Shown: one piece after another, positions 1 through 12,198 of the stretch
Numbering within the stretch: the stretch's first letter is position 1
Layout: each line of letters starts with the position of its first letter
NCBI GenBank assembly: GCA_963693305.1
Contig: OY855912.1
Span: 4,864,501 to 4,928,500, forward strand
Direction: 5' to 3'
DNA: 64,000 bases
From: Meandrina meandrites
Taxonomy: Eukaryota; Cnidaria; Anthozoa; Scleractinia; Meandrinidae
The notes under the pieces: model-generated
The model's database searches: none
What the model was told of the DNA's origin: nothing
What the model saw: the letters and a program-made list of their open reading frames with translations, nothing else
Translations under genes and position numbers: made by a program

Positions 1-2
1 CT

Positions 3-3000
3 TCTAAGGTTGCCGGTGAAGAACCTACAGTAATTGAAACGGAATCCATCTCTGTGGGAGTTTCACGAGAAAGGCCTGAGGACCTCGCCAATAAGACATT
101 CGAAATTGGTGACAGTAAGGTGGAAATTCCGCCGAACATGACAGCTTTTGGCAACAAAACACTTGATGTTGAGGTATGGCATTTTTTGAATATGTGTCTG
201 TGTGTTGCAGCTCTCACTTCATCCAATATTTGGAACGTTCTTGCGTAAAATGCGTGAAAGCGAAAGCTTTGTTGGGTGTAAAGCAAATATTAGATTAATT
301 CAGGCACGGTGGCCTAAATGTTAGTGCGCTGGACTCCGGACTGAGCGGTCAGGGTTCAAGCCCTGGCCGGGGGCACTGCATTGTGTACTTGGGCAAGACA
401 CTTAACTCTCATAGTGTCTCTCTCTCCACTCAGGTGTAAAAATAGGGACCGGCCAATTTAATGGAGAAGGGGGAAATACTCCTGGTCGCTTCATGCCGAA
501 GCCAGGATGAGCTCCAGCCTGGATGGACCATGCACTAGGCTCGAATGCAGACTTAACCCTTTTTCTAATTTAGTTCAAGAAATAAACCCTTTGTCTAGAA
601 GTGCCCATTCAAACCCGCTTCCCGTGGGTCAACACCAAGCATTAGCATTTCTCCACTTCTGACCTTACCTCGGGACAAACTAGCTGGAAAAGTGCTACTA
701 ACTATTAACCAGTCTTTCTGTGGATCTGGCATCTCTTTGTGGCCATTTTAGGATCTTTTAGAGTTAAGTTGGCTACAAACGTCTCGTCTGTCCTGAAAAA
801 TTCGTCACTAGAAACGAAGCCAGGTATAAAAAAGAAACGACTGTTCAAATGCCCCAGGGTAGACTAATGCCCGACCCGTAGGGTTAAAAGGGTGAGAAAA
901 CGCCCTATAAGATAAGGAGTTTGTAAAATTTTGGCCCTGCTTATGCCCCAGGTGGGGGATGGGTAGATGGGTGGGGTGGGGGGGGGGGGGGTTCGGCGGC
1001 GGCGGATAGGTACTGATGGAATTGACTGATGCATTGACCATGACTGACACACAAGATTGGAGACACGAACTTGATTGACAGCATATAATAATTGCTTTTC
1101 TTTGTGATTTATTTTCCAGCAACTTGTTTCTGATATAAATTTTTATCCTGGGATCGTAAACAACAGCAAGCTTGTGAGCATGTCATTTCAAGAGTCAAAT
1201 GTCAACAACAGCCGCAGTATGTTTAACGTGGAAGGTCTGCAGGAAGGAAGCGAAATCAGTGTCATGGTACCCAGACCTGAGTCAGATGTCGACCCACGTA
1301 TTGTTTCAGACAAGCTTCAGTCAGGCAAATACATCCTGCACGAGTTTCCTGTACAAGACAATTCGTGTGCTTTAATAATCGAAATCGAAACAGAATATCC
1401 CGTCGACGTGGAACTGTTTGTCAAAAAGGGAGGCGAACCGAATCCATCGAAAGGACTGTATGACTTCAACGTGACAATTCCGGCTGAACTGGTTTCACTT
1501 CGTGGCGCCAACTCGTCAAATTTCACCAGCCCTTCTTATTCACATCGACAGTTTTTGTCTAATGATGCTCTGAACTGGTCTGCAGCCGGAATATACTTTG
1601 CTAAAGTGCGATACAAGAAGCCAAACCGCTCAATGGCGGACGAAGAACCGTCAGAAATACCGTACAATTTTTCTGTGTCGAGTCATATTTGTTTGTATTA
1701 TGACGAGAAAAAGAAAGATTGGGCAACAGACGGCGTCAAGGTAATGAACGTTAATTGCTCATCTTAAAGTATTGTTATCACTTCTCCTTATGATCGCGTT
1801 TTATTGCAATGCGCTAAATGTTTCAACATACCAGTCTAGTATAGAAATCAAGTGTACAGAGTAGCACCGAAAATGGGACTTAACTGTAAATTGTGTTTTG
1901 ATAGCCAAATGTTGACACATAACTACCATGCTGTGTTTATAATTTTGCCCTATTGCAACCTGAATGATATTATCAATTGTTTTTGATAGGTGGGGCGTAA
2001 GTCAGATGGCGAGTTTACTGAGTGCTTAACAACACACTTGACAACATTCGGAAGCAACTTCTTTGTTCCACCGAACAAGATCAACTTCGGCGACCTAAGT
2101 ACTAAAAAACTGTTGGAGAGTCCTCATGCCCTGATTGCAGTGTGCGTCATTTTGGGGCTTTATTTCCTGTGCCTCATTCCTGCGAGGAGAGCAGACAAGA
2201 ATGATGCCTTGAAGGTAACATTTATACAAATATAAACCAAAAGGAAAACGAGATTCTCATTATAGTGGTTGAAACCACTGCAATGCTGGAACTGAAATCA
2301 CCTCACCAGCAAACTCTCTCAGGGATTGCGCGCTTATCCAGCTAGCTAGTCAAACACAGAAACACAAACACACTGACAAACATAAATTAGTGAGGTCGAA
2401 GACTAAACGGTAGTCAGCTGTAATTAATTTACATAGAAATTCGCCTGCAAGCGCTCATCGACATATCTGAACGTTATTTTTATAGACAGGAGTGAGTCCA
2501 CTGCCTGATAACGATTCTCGGGATACTTACTGCTACGAGATACAAGTCCATACGGGATTTATTCGCGGGGCTGGTTCAAGTGCTGAAGTATCACTTGTGG
2601 TAACTGGCGCTCTTGGTGACAGTGAACCGAGAGCTTTGAAAGATCCCAAGAGAAAGACGTTCAAAACAGGTTTGTCAACTTCTGCGCGTGTCACATACGG
2701 CTCAGATATGCGTCATGGAGTAATGTAATATGCTCTCACATGGATGCACCCTTTATCTTTTGTGCTTGGACGAAAATCTATGAAAGCATAAGGGTACGAG
2801 AGTAGTGTGCTGGACTCCAGATTGAATGGTCCGGGTTCGAGCCCTGGCCGGGGTCATTGTGTTGTGTTCTTAAACAAGACACTTTACTCTCATAGTGTCT
2901 CTCTCCAGCCAGGTGTATAAATGGGTACCGGCGAAACAATGCTGGTGGTAACCATGCGATGGACTAGCATCCCATCCAAGGAGGGGGGGGGGGGGGGGGG

Positions 3001-6000
3001 AAATACTTCGGCCAAACCAGGATAAGCTCGGGCGGTAAGGGCCACTAGGCTTGACGCAAACTTTTTAAGGGTTCGAGGGAGAGAATCTACACCCGCATCA
3101 CTTACAACTATAATTTTCTTTCAAACAATATAAAGCTACGCAAGAAATGTGGAGAAGTGATGCGGGTACATAAAACTAGGAAAATTGCAAGGCCACAGCC
3201 TCCAAAAATAACAGATCATAAATGATACGGCATACAAGTGGTATCTTAAATTATTTCCCTTCTGCCAGTTACTTTTCGCAGCTTTAATTTTCGCGATATC
3301 CCGTCTTTCTTAGGGGCCGTCGATGCCTTTCTCTTGACTGTTCCCCAATCTCTCGGCAACCTAAAACAAATCCGCGTGTGGCACAACAACGGAGGCAACT
3401 ACCCCTCGTGGAATCTGCTCCGCATCATGATCCAAGACATACAGACAGACCAAAGATGGTGGTTCGTCTGCGACGACTGGCTGGCGGTCGATGAAGGCGA
3501 CGGAAAAATCGAGAGAAATCTTTTCCCGGCCTCCAAGAAAGAGCTGACGAAATTCAACGTCCTTTTCACGTCCGAAGTGAGGAAGAATTTGACGGATGGA
3601 CATATTTGGTTCTCTGTTGTCGCGCGCCCGCCGCGGAGCACTTTCACTCGAGTTCAACGACTGACTTGCTGTCTGTCCATTCTGTTGTGCACGATGCTTG
3701 CTAACGCCATGTTTTACAGAGTAGGGGAGAATGAGACTCCCAAGAACGCCATCAAGATAATGGGATTTAGTTTCTCCATCCGACAGGTCTCCATCGGGAT
3801 TATGAGCAGCTTGGTTGTGTTCCCGGCAAATCTCATCATCGTCACCATCTTTCGAAAAGCCAAGCCGAAGGAAAATCGATACACGGTGAAAACCGAAGGC
3901 GAAGAAATAGACGATGTTGATATCGAGACGGGCGGTGAGAGGAAGAAAGCCCCGCCTAAGAAAGGCCTTCCTCATTGGTTTATTTACGTGGCATACGTCA
4001 TTGCATTCGTTGCCATAGTTACATCTGGATCTTTTGTAATAATGTACGGAATGGAATTCGGGCCCGAGAAATCAGCTCAGTGGCTTTCCTCGATGACTAT
4101 TAGCTTTCTACAAGACGTGCTGCTCACACAACCAATCAAAGTGTTCTTACTAGCAATGTTGTTTGCTCTCCTTATCAAGGACCCGAAGAAAGCCGAAGGA
4201 AATTCGTACGCCGACATCAACGCTCTTGCAAACGACGAGGAATGGCTGCACAAGAACACCGAAGACCTTGACCCGGAGATGCAGAAGACGCTGAAGACAC
4301 TTATAAACGACAAACCACCAGACGAGGCCAAGCTGGAGATAGCGCGTCAGCTGCGAATGAAAGAGAAACAAATGAAGTCCATTATCCGTGAGATCGCTTG
4401 GTACCTCATCTTCCTCTTGGTTCTCCTCACCATAAGCTATGGTAACAGGGACCTGATAACATCCCAAGTCACGCGGTATATGCAGAACACCTTTGAAAAG
4501 GCAACTTACAGTGGGAACATTACTTACAAAAAGGTACGCAGAAATTTCACAATTGGCTATGTTCTAACGCGCAACTACCTCGGTTTAGGTTGAAGAAAAA
4601 ACTTTTTATTAACTCGCAACCGTTTTTTTTTTCTCACCGTGAAAATGAAAATGTGGTTTGTCTGGCGTATATTAATGTTGCCTGGCGATACCATGAATGG
4701 CTGTAGGTCACGAATCTAGAAATGAAGCATCTAACAGGTATTTATCAGTATTATGTTCTTCTCATTTGCAAGGTACATGAAATCAATCATTACTGGAAAT
4801 GGATGAATGAGACATTCATCCCTTCTGTGTCCCCTTACACCTACTACGATGGCAAGACACCATATGAGAGTGGATTTCTTGCAGACACGCCTACCGCCTA
4901 TCTGTTGGGCGTGGCGCGGTTGAGACAGCTAAGGATTAAAAAAAGTAAGTGCTGTAATCTCTCCACTCTCTACCCCAGTATCGGCCGAGCAGTGGCCTAA
5001 TGGTTAGTGCGCTGCACTTCGAGTGGTCCGGGTTTAAGCCATGGCTGGGACAGTTTACTCTCATAGTGGCTCTATCCACTCGGGTATCGGCGAAATTAAT
5101 GCTGGGGGTAACCCTGTGATGGACTAGCATCTCATGCAGGACGCAGAGGAAATATTCCTAGTCGCTTCATGCTACGGAAACCGGGATAAGCTCCGGCCTG
5201 ATTGGCCACTACGCTTAAACGCAGACGTTCTACTCCAAAATGCCATATTCTTAGTTGTTTTTAAGGGCAGGCTAAAAGGAACTCAAGCACTGAGGAAAAA
5301 TGGGCTTTTTTCAGAAACTTGGCTTTCAAAAAGAGACTCAAATGCTGGAAATGATCACTGCATAATTCCAATTAACAATTATTCGCCGAAGGCGAAGTGA
5401 TTATTGTTGAATAATCCCCTCGACTTCGTCTCGGGGATTATTCAACAATAATCACTGAGGCTGAGGCGAATAATTGTTTTAGTATAATTTTCAGAGGTGA
5501 ATATCAAAAACTGAAAAATAATAATAGAAAACACGAAAACAACAAACACAAGTGCTCGCTTGCATACGTGTAAACCAGTTTAATTCTTCGATTGAAATCG
5601 TAATTTTCACTCAGGTTTTAGCAATAAAACGGAACAAAACAAACACTACGAAAAAGATAGATACATCTGGTACCTTTGTTTAATCGTTGGTGACTTCTGA
5701 ACAATTGTGTGAATCCTCTCGAAATTACTAGCTCCAGTGAGAAGAGAACTAAATAATGTTTTGCCAGTCGATCTGACTGAGTACACGGCCGCGTGCAATC
5801 TCCAAAACCACCATGTTTACGATCAATTCGAATGCCTTGAAAACCATCTCTTGAAAATATTTTCGGTCCAAAAGCCTTGGTAGTTAATTTGAAAAATTCC
5901 CAATATTTTAAATATCCAGGACTTGGAGTGATTTCTTTTAAATGAGAGAAATTTTCATTCAGCAAAATGCCGCCATGTTCACTGGCCTGGATGGCAAACA

Positions 6001-9000
6001 TGGCATGGCTTAGTAGCCAAGCCTTGAGATGCTATATTCACCGCCTAGCGCGGTGAATATAGCGTCTTAGTATATACACACTCAGTGATCTTGGCTATTC
6101 CAGCAATCTGATTGGTTCGCTATCTCGGGCTAATGCCGCATTATTCACTCGCTACCGAGTGGATAATGCATTATCCCATAAAACATAAACAAAATGGCCG
6201 GCGTAAACTCGCGTTTCGCTAGCGTTTCAGAATCAAAAATAGTGAAAATAAAAGACGACAGCGAGCCAGAAAACACCAAGAAGGCAACGAACTCTGGCCT
6301 GAAAGTTTTTAAAGATAAGTGAAGAAGTCATGTTTTGCAAACAAGTGTTTTTCAGTTTGTTTATCGAGATAATTATTGTGATCAATTCGACCTATCGCTA
6401 AATAGGCAGCAATTAATCTTCACGACTACAATTTGTCTCATTACGAGTATTTTTGTAGACTGGTTTGCCTGACAGAACAAATTTCTCACCGAAATCGAGG
6501 AAATAGAAAAAGAAGAATTGAAGTTTCTGAAGTTTTAAATCTCCACGAGAAAACAAGACAGGTCATATTACAACAAGGCAACACTCACCTCAATTCGAGC
6601 CGCCATTGACAGGCACCTTCGCAACGAGCCAAACAACAAGCCTTTCTCGATAACTTTGAAAACTTTGTTTGATCAGTTATCGATTTCCAAGCAGACTTTC
6701 GATTAAAGTTGCCGATTTGAACTGTGTAAAAGGACCATTTTGACGAGGATTTTATCGAAGATTGTGTATCTGCCATGTTAAAAGAATCTGTAAATAGTTT
6801 TGTACGTGTTTCACGCATGAATTGAGACGTCAAATTAGACGTCAATAAAATTGCCTTTCATAGGTTTCCTTTTGAAAATGTCTAGATTGTCTGTTTTGAG
6901 ATCACTTCGTGTGTATATACTAAAACAATTATTCTTTTCAATCTCGGTGAATAGCGGCAGAATATTTACCTCGCCGCTACGCGGCTCGGTAAATATTCTG
7001 CCACTATTCACCTCGATTTCAAAGAATAATTGTTAAATAGTGCGAGCTTCTCGACCAATCAGAATTGAATTCACCTCTGGAAATTATACTAATACTGAAT
7101 TATCAGTTCTTTTCTAGCACACACTACGTTTCACAAATAATGACCTTTATTTCCGTTATCGTTTCATTCCACTTATGAAAGGTTAAAATGCAAAGTACTT
7201 GAATTGGGAAAGTGTTAGAAGCCCCCTATTCTAGTTTCGTTATACTTTTCATACCCTTTTTTCAGTGCTTTCCCTCCGAAGTGTGTTTTTTCACACGCTT
7301 ATATTGTTTTTCTTGCAGATACCTGCGAGTACAAAGCCATATTTCATCACATTATCCAGGAATGTAACGACTTCTACAGCATGGAAGATGAGGACCAGGG
7401 TTCATATTTACCTGGTTGGAAAGGAATCCCTCTTGTACCACGTCAAAATTTGTCCGTTACCCCCATCCCCACACCCAGCAGAGCGCCCCAAGTGAAGGGC
7501 CCGTGGGTCTACCAGAGCGGAGAAGACTTAAAAACATTCCCATACTGGGGTTACAAGGCCACATATAGCGCTGGAGGTATGTACTTAACGAACGGTGCGT
7601 TTTATTCAAACCTTCACTCCATTCCGTAGTTTGTACGGGAGGGGAATGAGGGGCGGGTAAGGGGGAGGGGGAAGATGGGTTAAGAGGTAGAAATTAGATA
7701 TTTCTAGGAATCTCCAAGCCAGAAATTGTAAAATCAATGGTATACCGTAACATTCAGTAGGCTCATTTTGGGGGAAGGGATATTTATTATCTAAAGGAAT
7801 TTTGGTTATGGGTTATGTCTAGATGTCTAGGCATAACGCATGTCTAGATGCATGTAAGTTATTTTATGGTCCGAAAATGGGCAGCAACAGTCTCTGATTA
7901 CACATAAGACAGCACAATCTCTCGAGTCTGGTCTTTGTTCTCATTCCCTGAACTGCGGCTGGTAATTTAGCCTAAATATGTTCCTGGTTACGACATAAAA
8001 TTGAGACATCGGGGCGAGATCGTGCGCGTTCACCAAAAAATATAAATATTCTGCAGTCTAAGCTCACAGACGGAAACAAGGGAGCTTATTATAGGATTTT
8101 TGTCAATGATTCGGAGTTGGAAGACTTTTTGTTAGAATTTTACGGCATTCAGTTTACGATGTCTGTCTGGCTTTCCCACTTTTGTTCAGCTATGCGAGGG
8201 AGGGGTGGTACAGTGAGCGACTTTAATCCGGTACCAAGTTTAGACAGCGTTCACGTTCAACCGCCATTTATCACTTGTGTTTTTAAAGCTGTTTAGATTT
8301 ACCTCAACAATGTTGTCAACGCTTTGTGAGGTTAACGCTGCTTATGCGTTTCGCTCTATTTCGCGCGCGTGCTGACTTCGCTAACTCCCGTGTTGACTCG
8401 CGCGTTAGCTCGCGTGTTGACTTGCACGCTAACTCACGTCTGTTTAAATTTTGCTGCAGGATTTGTACAAAATTTACCCAGAGATGCAAACGATTCGTTG
8501 AAAATAACAGGAAACCTCAGTGTCACTAACTGGCTGGACCGCTACACACGAGCTGTTTTCTCCGAGTTTGCCATTTACAACGCGAACACAAACCTCTTCT
8601 GTGTAGTGACACTGCTGTTTGAACAGCTCCCCACCGGAAGTCTGCTTCCGTATCCCAGCATCCTCACGCTTCGTCTCTTCCGGTACGTCGGAGGCGAAAT
8701 GTACTTCGTGTTGACATGCGAGATTGTGTACCTCTTGTTCAGCGCGTTCTTTGTGTTCAAGGAGATCAGGATGTTCGTGAAGAAAGGAAGGGAACATCTC
8801 AAGAACCCGTGGAGCATTTTGGAAATTCTTGTGACCCTGCTATCACTGTCTGCAGTCGGACTGTACTTCACGAGGTTGAAGTTCACAAACGATGCACTTC
8901 GAGATATGGTCAATGAACACTCTGGCTTTGTCAGTTTCCATTATACCGCTTTCCTGGACGAGTGGCTCAAATGTATCATGGGTATCATAGTGTTCCTGTC

Positions 9001-11053
9001 GTTCTTGAAGCTGTTCCGTCTCTTGCGTTTCAATCGTCGCATGTCACTACTACAGCAAGTCTTGAAGCGCTGCTTCACCTCACTGATTTCATTCATGTTC
9101 ATGTTCGCGCTCGCCTTTCTGGCCTTTGCGCTACTTGCAACACTGGTTTTTGGGCAGGCTATGGAAGGGTTTGGTACGTTCTTGAAAAGCTGCGCCTCTC
9201 TGATGGACACCATTCTTGGCAAGTTCACTTTGAAAGAGATGATGGCAGCTAATCGGATCATTGGACCGATATTCTTCTACACCTACACAGTCTCCATGGT
9301 GTTTGTTCTCATCAACATGTTCCTGTCCATAATCAACGATGCATTCACCGAAGTTCGCAGCGATGTGGAGAAGCAGTCGAACGAGTATGAAATCGTGGAT
9401 TTCATGGTTCATCGCCTCAAGGAGAACATCGGCAGGTCGATGGGCCATGCTATTCACCCAGTCTACAAAGAGCCTAAGAGTGAACTGGAGGTGAACTTCG
9501 ATAAAATTGCTGACAATGCAGATAACGCCATGCACTTTATGAGGAACATCGCGTTCGAGGATATGAGAAAAACGCGTTGGTTCCAAATGGACAACTGCAC
9601 CGAAAAGAAGAAAAACCTAATTAGGTTGCTGATGGAAGTTGAGTGGGATTATTACGAGGAGGAACTTACCGATTCTATTCCAGTTTTTGAGAGGTTTCTC
9701 AACCAATACAGCAACGAAGATCTGGAGAATGTGCTACAGTATTACAGACAGAAGCGTATGGTGGAAGACATGGTCTATGATAAAGTCAATGGAGAAGGCG
9801 ACGAAGAGTCCTCTGATGGAAGTGACAGTGATAGTGATGACAGTAACGACGACAGCAACGGAAGCATGAGCGACGATGACAAATCGAGTAATGACGATGA
9901 TGAACCGGAAGCCGGACAGGTTGTCGAAGATGGAACAAACGGGCTATTAACGCCACGATTCGATGCTAGATCCAACAGCGCAAACAGCTATCGCGGAAGT
10001 GTAACGGGAATTTTTGTCGAGTCGGAACCAACCAGAATTGGGAGTACCTCTTTGTTGGTCACCGATGCAGAGCTAACAACTGCAGCAGAAATGAATCAAT
10101 CAGCACAAAATGTCACGCGAGATAGCCTGTTTATTGATCCTTACGCAGTGGTGAATGAGAACGAACTTGTTAAAATACTCCAAGACGTACAACGTGATGC
10201 AGAGAGCCGCTGTGCCACTGACGCCGAGATAGAAAGCATTTTCGGAGACTCTTTATCCGCCGATGGTATGAAGACGCTTAAGTTCGATAGCGAACCGGAA
10301 AACACTGGCAGCAAGAAAACAAATGTCAAGAAGCGACGAAAGAAGAAACGAGAGGATGAGATGCCAGTGGAGAAACCACCAAAAGATGCTTGGGTGACAA
10401 GGGCAGATGACAAATTGGGGGCTGAAGATAACGCGCCAACTGCGGAACATGAAGAAAAACAAAAGAAAAAGAAGGAAAAGAAAACAAAGAAGAAACCGGA
10501 GTCGCCCAGTGAGCCGTGGACAGGAGGTGACGAAGGTGAAGAAGAAAGCGAGAAACCAAAAAAGAAAGCAAAAGTTGCAACTGAAGGTCAGGAAGAGACT
10601 GAACCTCAAAAGAAGAACAAAAAGAAGAAAAAAGCCGAAACTCCCGCTGAAGTGGCCACAGAAGAAAACGTCGAGGAAGAAACAAACGAAGGTGAAGCCG
10701 GAAAAAAGAAAAAGAAGAACAAAGCTGAAACTCTCGCTGAAGTGACCAAAGAAGAAAACGTCGAGGAAGAAATACCCGAAGTTGAAGGAAAGAAGAACAA
10801 AAAGAAAACGAAGAAGAAAAAGGTCGAGGAAACACTCGAAGCCACCCAGGAGGCGAGCGAGGCCGATGACAAGAAGAAGAGGAAGAAAAAGGCGAAGAAG
10901 AAGAAACTTCCCGCTGACGAAGACGACGGCCAAAGTTCAGTTAAATCGTGTGAAACTGTGGAAACAGTGGTGGAAGGAAAGACGAAGAAGAAAAAGAAAG
11001 AGAAAACGTCGCCTGATAAGGATGGAGAATTGAACGACGAAAGCGAGTGCTGA
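3..11053 (+). CDS. Polycystin-1-like protein (PKD1 family), 3' portion
   Basis: Exons I join in phase: 3-173, 1120-1740, 1990-2214, 2486-2669, 3314-4533, 4773-4944, 7319-7576, 8460-11053 (1814 codons in the window, then TGA; the 5' end lies outside). The domain order is that of PKD1/PKD1L proteins: a GPS autoproteolysis site (exon 3, motif THLTTFG with an intact HL|T cleavage site), a first membrane helix (LIAVCVILGLYFLCL), a PLAT domain (exons 4-5, from CYEIQVHTG), several more helices, the extracellular polycystin domain (exons 6-8) and the channel helices with a pore-loop segment ending FVLINMFLSIINDAF. These proteins act as membrane receptor/channel subunits, often with PKD2-type partners. 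The last exon encodes most of the channel plus a tail of about 560 residues: first acidic Ser/Asp-rich, then Lys/Glu-rich with a 16-residue repeat (AETPAEV.., AETLAEV..). No EF-hand was seen. The exact paralogue (PKD1, PKD1L1/2, REJ) cannot be decided. Confidence 0.9.
303..565 (+). mobile_element. tRNA-derived SINE, family A, copy 1
   Basis: It starts with an A-box-like stretch (GTGGCCTAAATGTTAGTGCG) and a B box (GGTTCAAGCCC), followed by the family body (GGGCAAGACACTTAACTCTC, then the GGACCGGC and ACTAGGCTCGAATGCAGAC blocks). The same body recurs at about ten places in the window on both strands. It lies in a polycystin intron. Confidence 0.8.
977..991. repeat. G homopolymer run
   Basis: An uninterrupted run of about 14-15 G lies in a polycystin intron inside a generally G-rich patch. 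Similar G or C runs occur near 2983-3000, 17606-17629, 18021-18040, 31287-31302, 33538-33557 and 56323-56337. Their lengths are unreliable in any assembly. Confidence 0.8.
2793..3066 (+). mobile_element. tRNA-derived SINE, family A, copy 2
   Basis: It has a B box (GGTTCGAGCCC), then the family body ACACTTTACTCTCATAGTG and ATGGGTACCGGCGAA, an expanded G run, and the closing CCACTAGGCTTGACGCAAAC. It lies in the intron before the large polycystin exon. Confidence 0.8.
4983..5235 (+). mobile_element. tRNA-derived SINE, family A, copy 3
   Basis: A-box-like GTGGCCTAATGGTTAGTGCG is followed by a slightly decayed B box (GGTTTAAGCCA). The part between the B box and TTTACTCTCATAGTG is shortened. It ends with the family block AAACCGGGATAAGCTCCGG. 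It begins about 40 nt after a polycystin donor site. Confidence 0.75.
5374..7096. repeat. Cluster of foldback/inverted-repeat elements in a polycystin intron
   Basis: A near-perfect hairpin at 5374-5482 has outer arms AATTATTCGCC / GGCGAATAATT and inner arms TTATTGTTGAATAATCCCC / GGGGATTATTCAACAATAA. Next to it is GTTTTAGTATAATTTTCAGAG (5475-5496). Inverted matches to this block occur at 6915-6934 (ACTAAAACAATTATTC) and 7068-7094 (ACCTCTGGAAATTATACTA). The 6940-7033 segment is itself a hairpin (GCAGAATATTTACC... / GGTAAATATTCTGC), and smaller hairpins lie at 6032-6060 and 6141-6176. An open minus frame at 5618-6001 is conserved-looking but matches nothing I recognise. I read the block as one or more TIR elements of about 1.7 kb with rearranged ends. 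Confidence 0.6.
8366..8440. repeat. Degenerate minisatellite just before the last polycystin exon
   Basis: Units of about 20-22 nt alternate GTGTTGACT and CGCGCGTTAGCTC-like pieces (three to four imperfect copies). They end about 20 nt before the acceptor TTTGCTGCAG of the last polycystin exon, in the region where the branch point would be. Confidence 0.6.
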
Positions 11054-12198
11054 GTTAGCAACTTTTAAGTGTATAAAATAACGTAGTATATAATTATCAT
11101 AGTCGGATAGAGTAGTTATGCGAGACATCGTTAGGAGTACAAACAAGTATGGTTACGAAATAATCAATATGTTGTATGAAATCAACTTTGCTTTGCACGC
11201 ACGATTCTTTATTTACTATAATAAGCACCCCTAGTTTGGGTGGTTCTTAAGTTAAAATGTGGTAAATGTCATGCAATCTGCTTATTGCATCTGAGTATAA
11301 GCAAAGTGCTGCACGGGTTTCGCCAATAGTTTTTCCTTGGTACTGCACGGGCACACACGTATGTTAGTTGCTACGCAACCGTTGTATGACGAAACTTGCA
11401 GGCTGGTCCGAGCGAGAGAGTACCCAATGTCAGTGCGTAAAATAGCGCAGAATCACGAGTTTTGCATTCGTCACGAACGTGAGAATTTTTTCTATTTTCC
11501 TTATTAGCATTAAAAAGTCTTCATCCCTTTTCAGAAACCTAAACAGAATGAAGCCAGAAAAAATAAAGATAAATTAATGTACAAATCTACGCACATCCTA
11601 GTTTTTGCCGGTTAGCGTAAATTTTGTTGGCAGATGTAGATAGTGCAACGTCGTGGTAACAGGTAATTCACTGATTTAATTACAAATAGAGCAATTGTAA
11701 AGATGATTTTTAGCAGAATAAAAGTAAATTTAAAACAAAACTGCTATTACGGTGTGTTTTATTGCACAAAATTCGTACCTCGATCTCATTTCGGGGTAGG
11801 GGTGACGCAGTGGTGAGAGTGTTCGCCTGCCACCAATTTGGGAAAAAACTGTTTATAAAAAAGTGCTCAATTGAGTTAATTTGAGACGTTTCGGGAATAA
11901 CCCCTTCATCAGTCGGTTGTTTCAACCGTGGTTGGATTCCCGGATCCCGCGTGGATTGTGCAACCCTCGTTACATGTAAATGACGTCAATGTAAGTATTT
12001 CTGTTTATTTGCATTAATTTATTTGCATAAGTTTGGGGTACACAGAGAGCACAGAGCAAGAGTGCAAGGTGGTATTTCCTACTGTCCCTGTGGGTGTGGC
12101 TATAAGCTTACTTGGGAAAATGCAGGTTCTTATCTGTGGGTTTTTGCTGTTTTTACTGTACCATAATTCACGGTTTTCACTTGCAAGGTTTGTTTCAT
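11054..12198. other. Convergent intergenic region between polycystin and ECI1
   Basis: No gene was seen. It must hold the 3' UTRs of two converging genes. AATAAA at about 11716 is a possible polycystin poly(A) signal. It also contains a broken SINE-like tRNA head (see the 11795 entry). Confidence 0.6.
11795..11985 (+). mobile_element. tRNA-derived SINE, family B, interrupted
   Basis: An A-box-like GTGACGCAGTGGTGAGAG is followed by GTTCGCCTGCCACCAA. The matching B box (GGTTGGATTCCCGG) comes only about 95 nt later, after an unrelated insert (about 11837-11928). In an intact tRNA head the spacing is about 35 nt, so the element was split by an insertion. It is different from family A. Confidence 0.6.

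Noticed and set aside
5618..6001. 127-codon minus-strand ORF
   Set aside because: It lies inside the inverted-repeat cluster, shows no domain, signal or phase-compatible neighbouring exon; kept only as part of the repeat.
8474..9586. Antisense and shifted ORFs over the polycystin channel exon
   Set aside because: The plus frame has continuous family similarity; these are shadows.
10253..11061. Long antisense ORFs (Phe/Leu/Ser-rich) opposite the polycystin tail
   Set aside because: They are the complement of Lys/Glu codons (AAG/GAA read as CTT/TTC) and have no start context, splice signals or family similarity.
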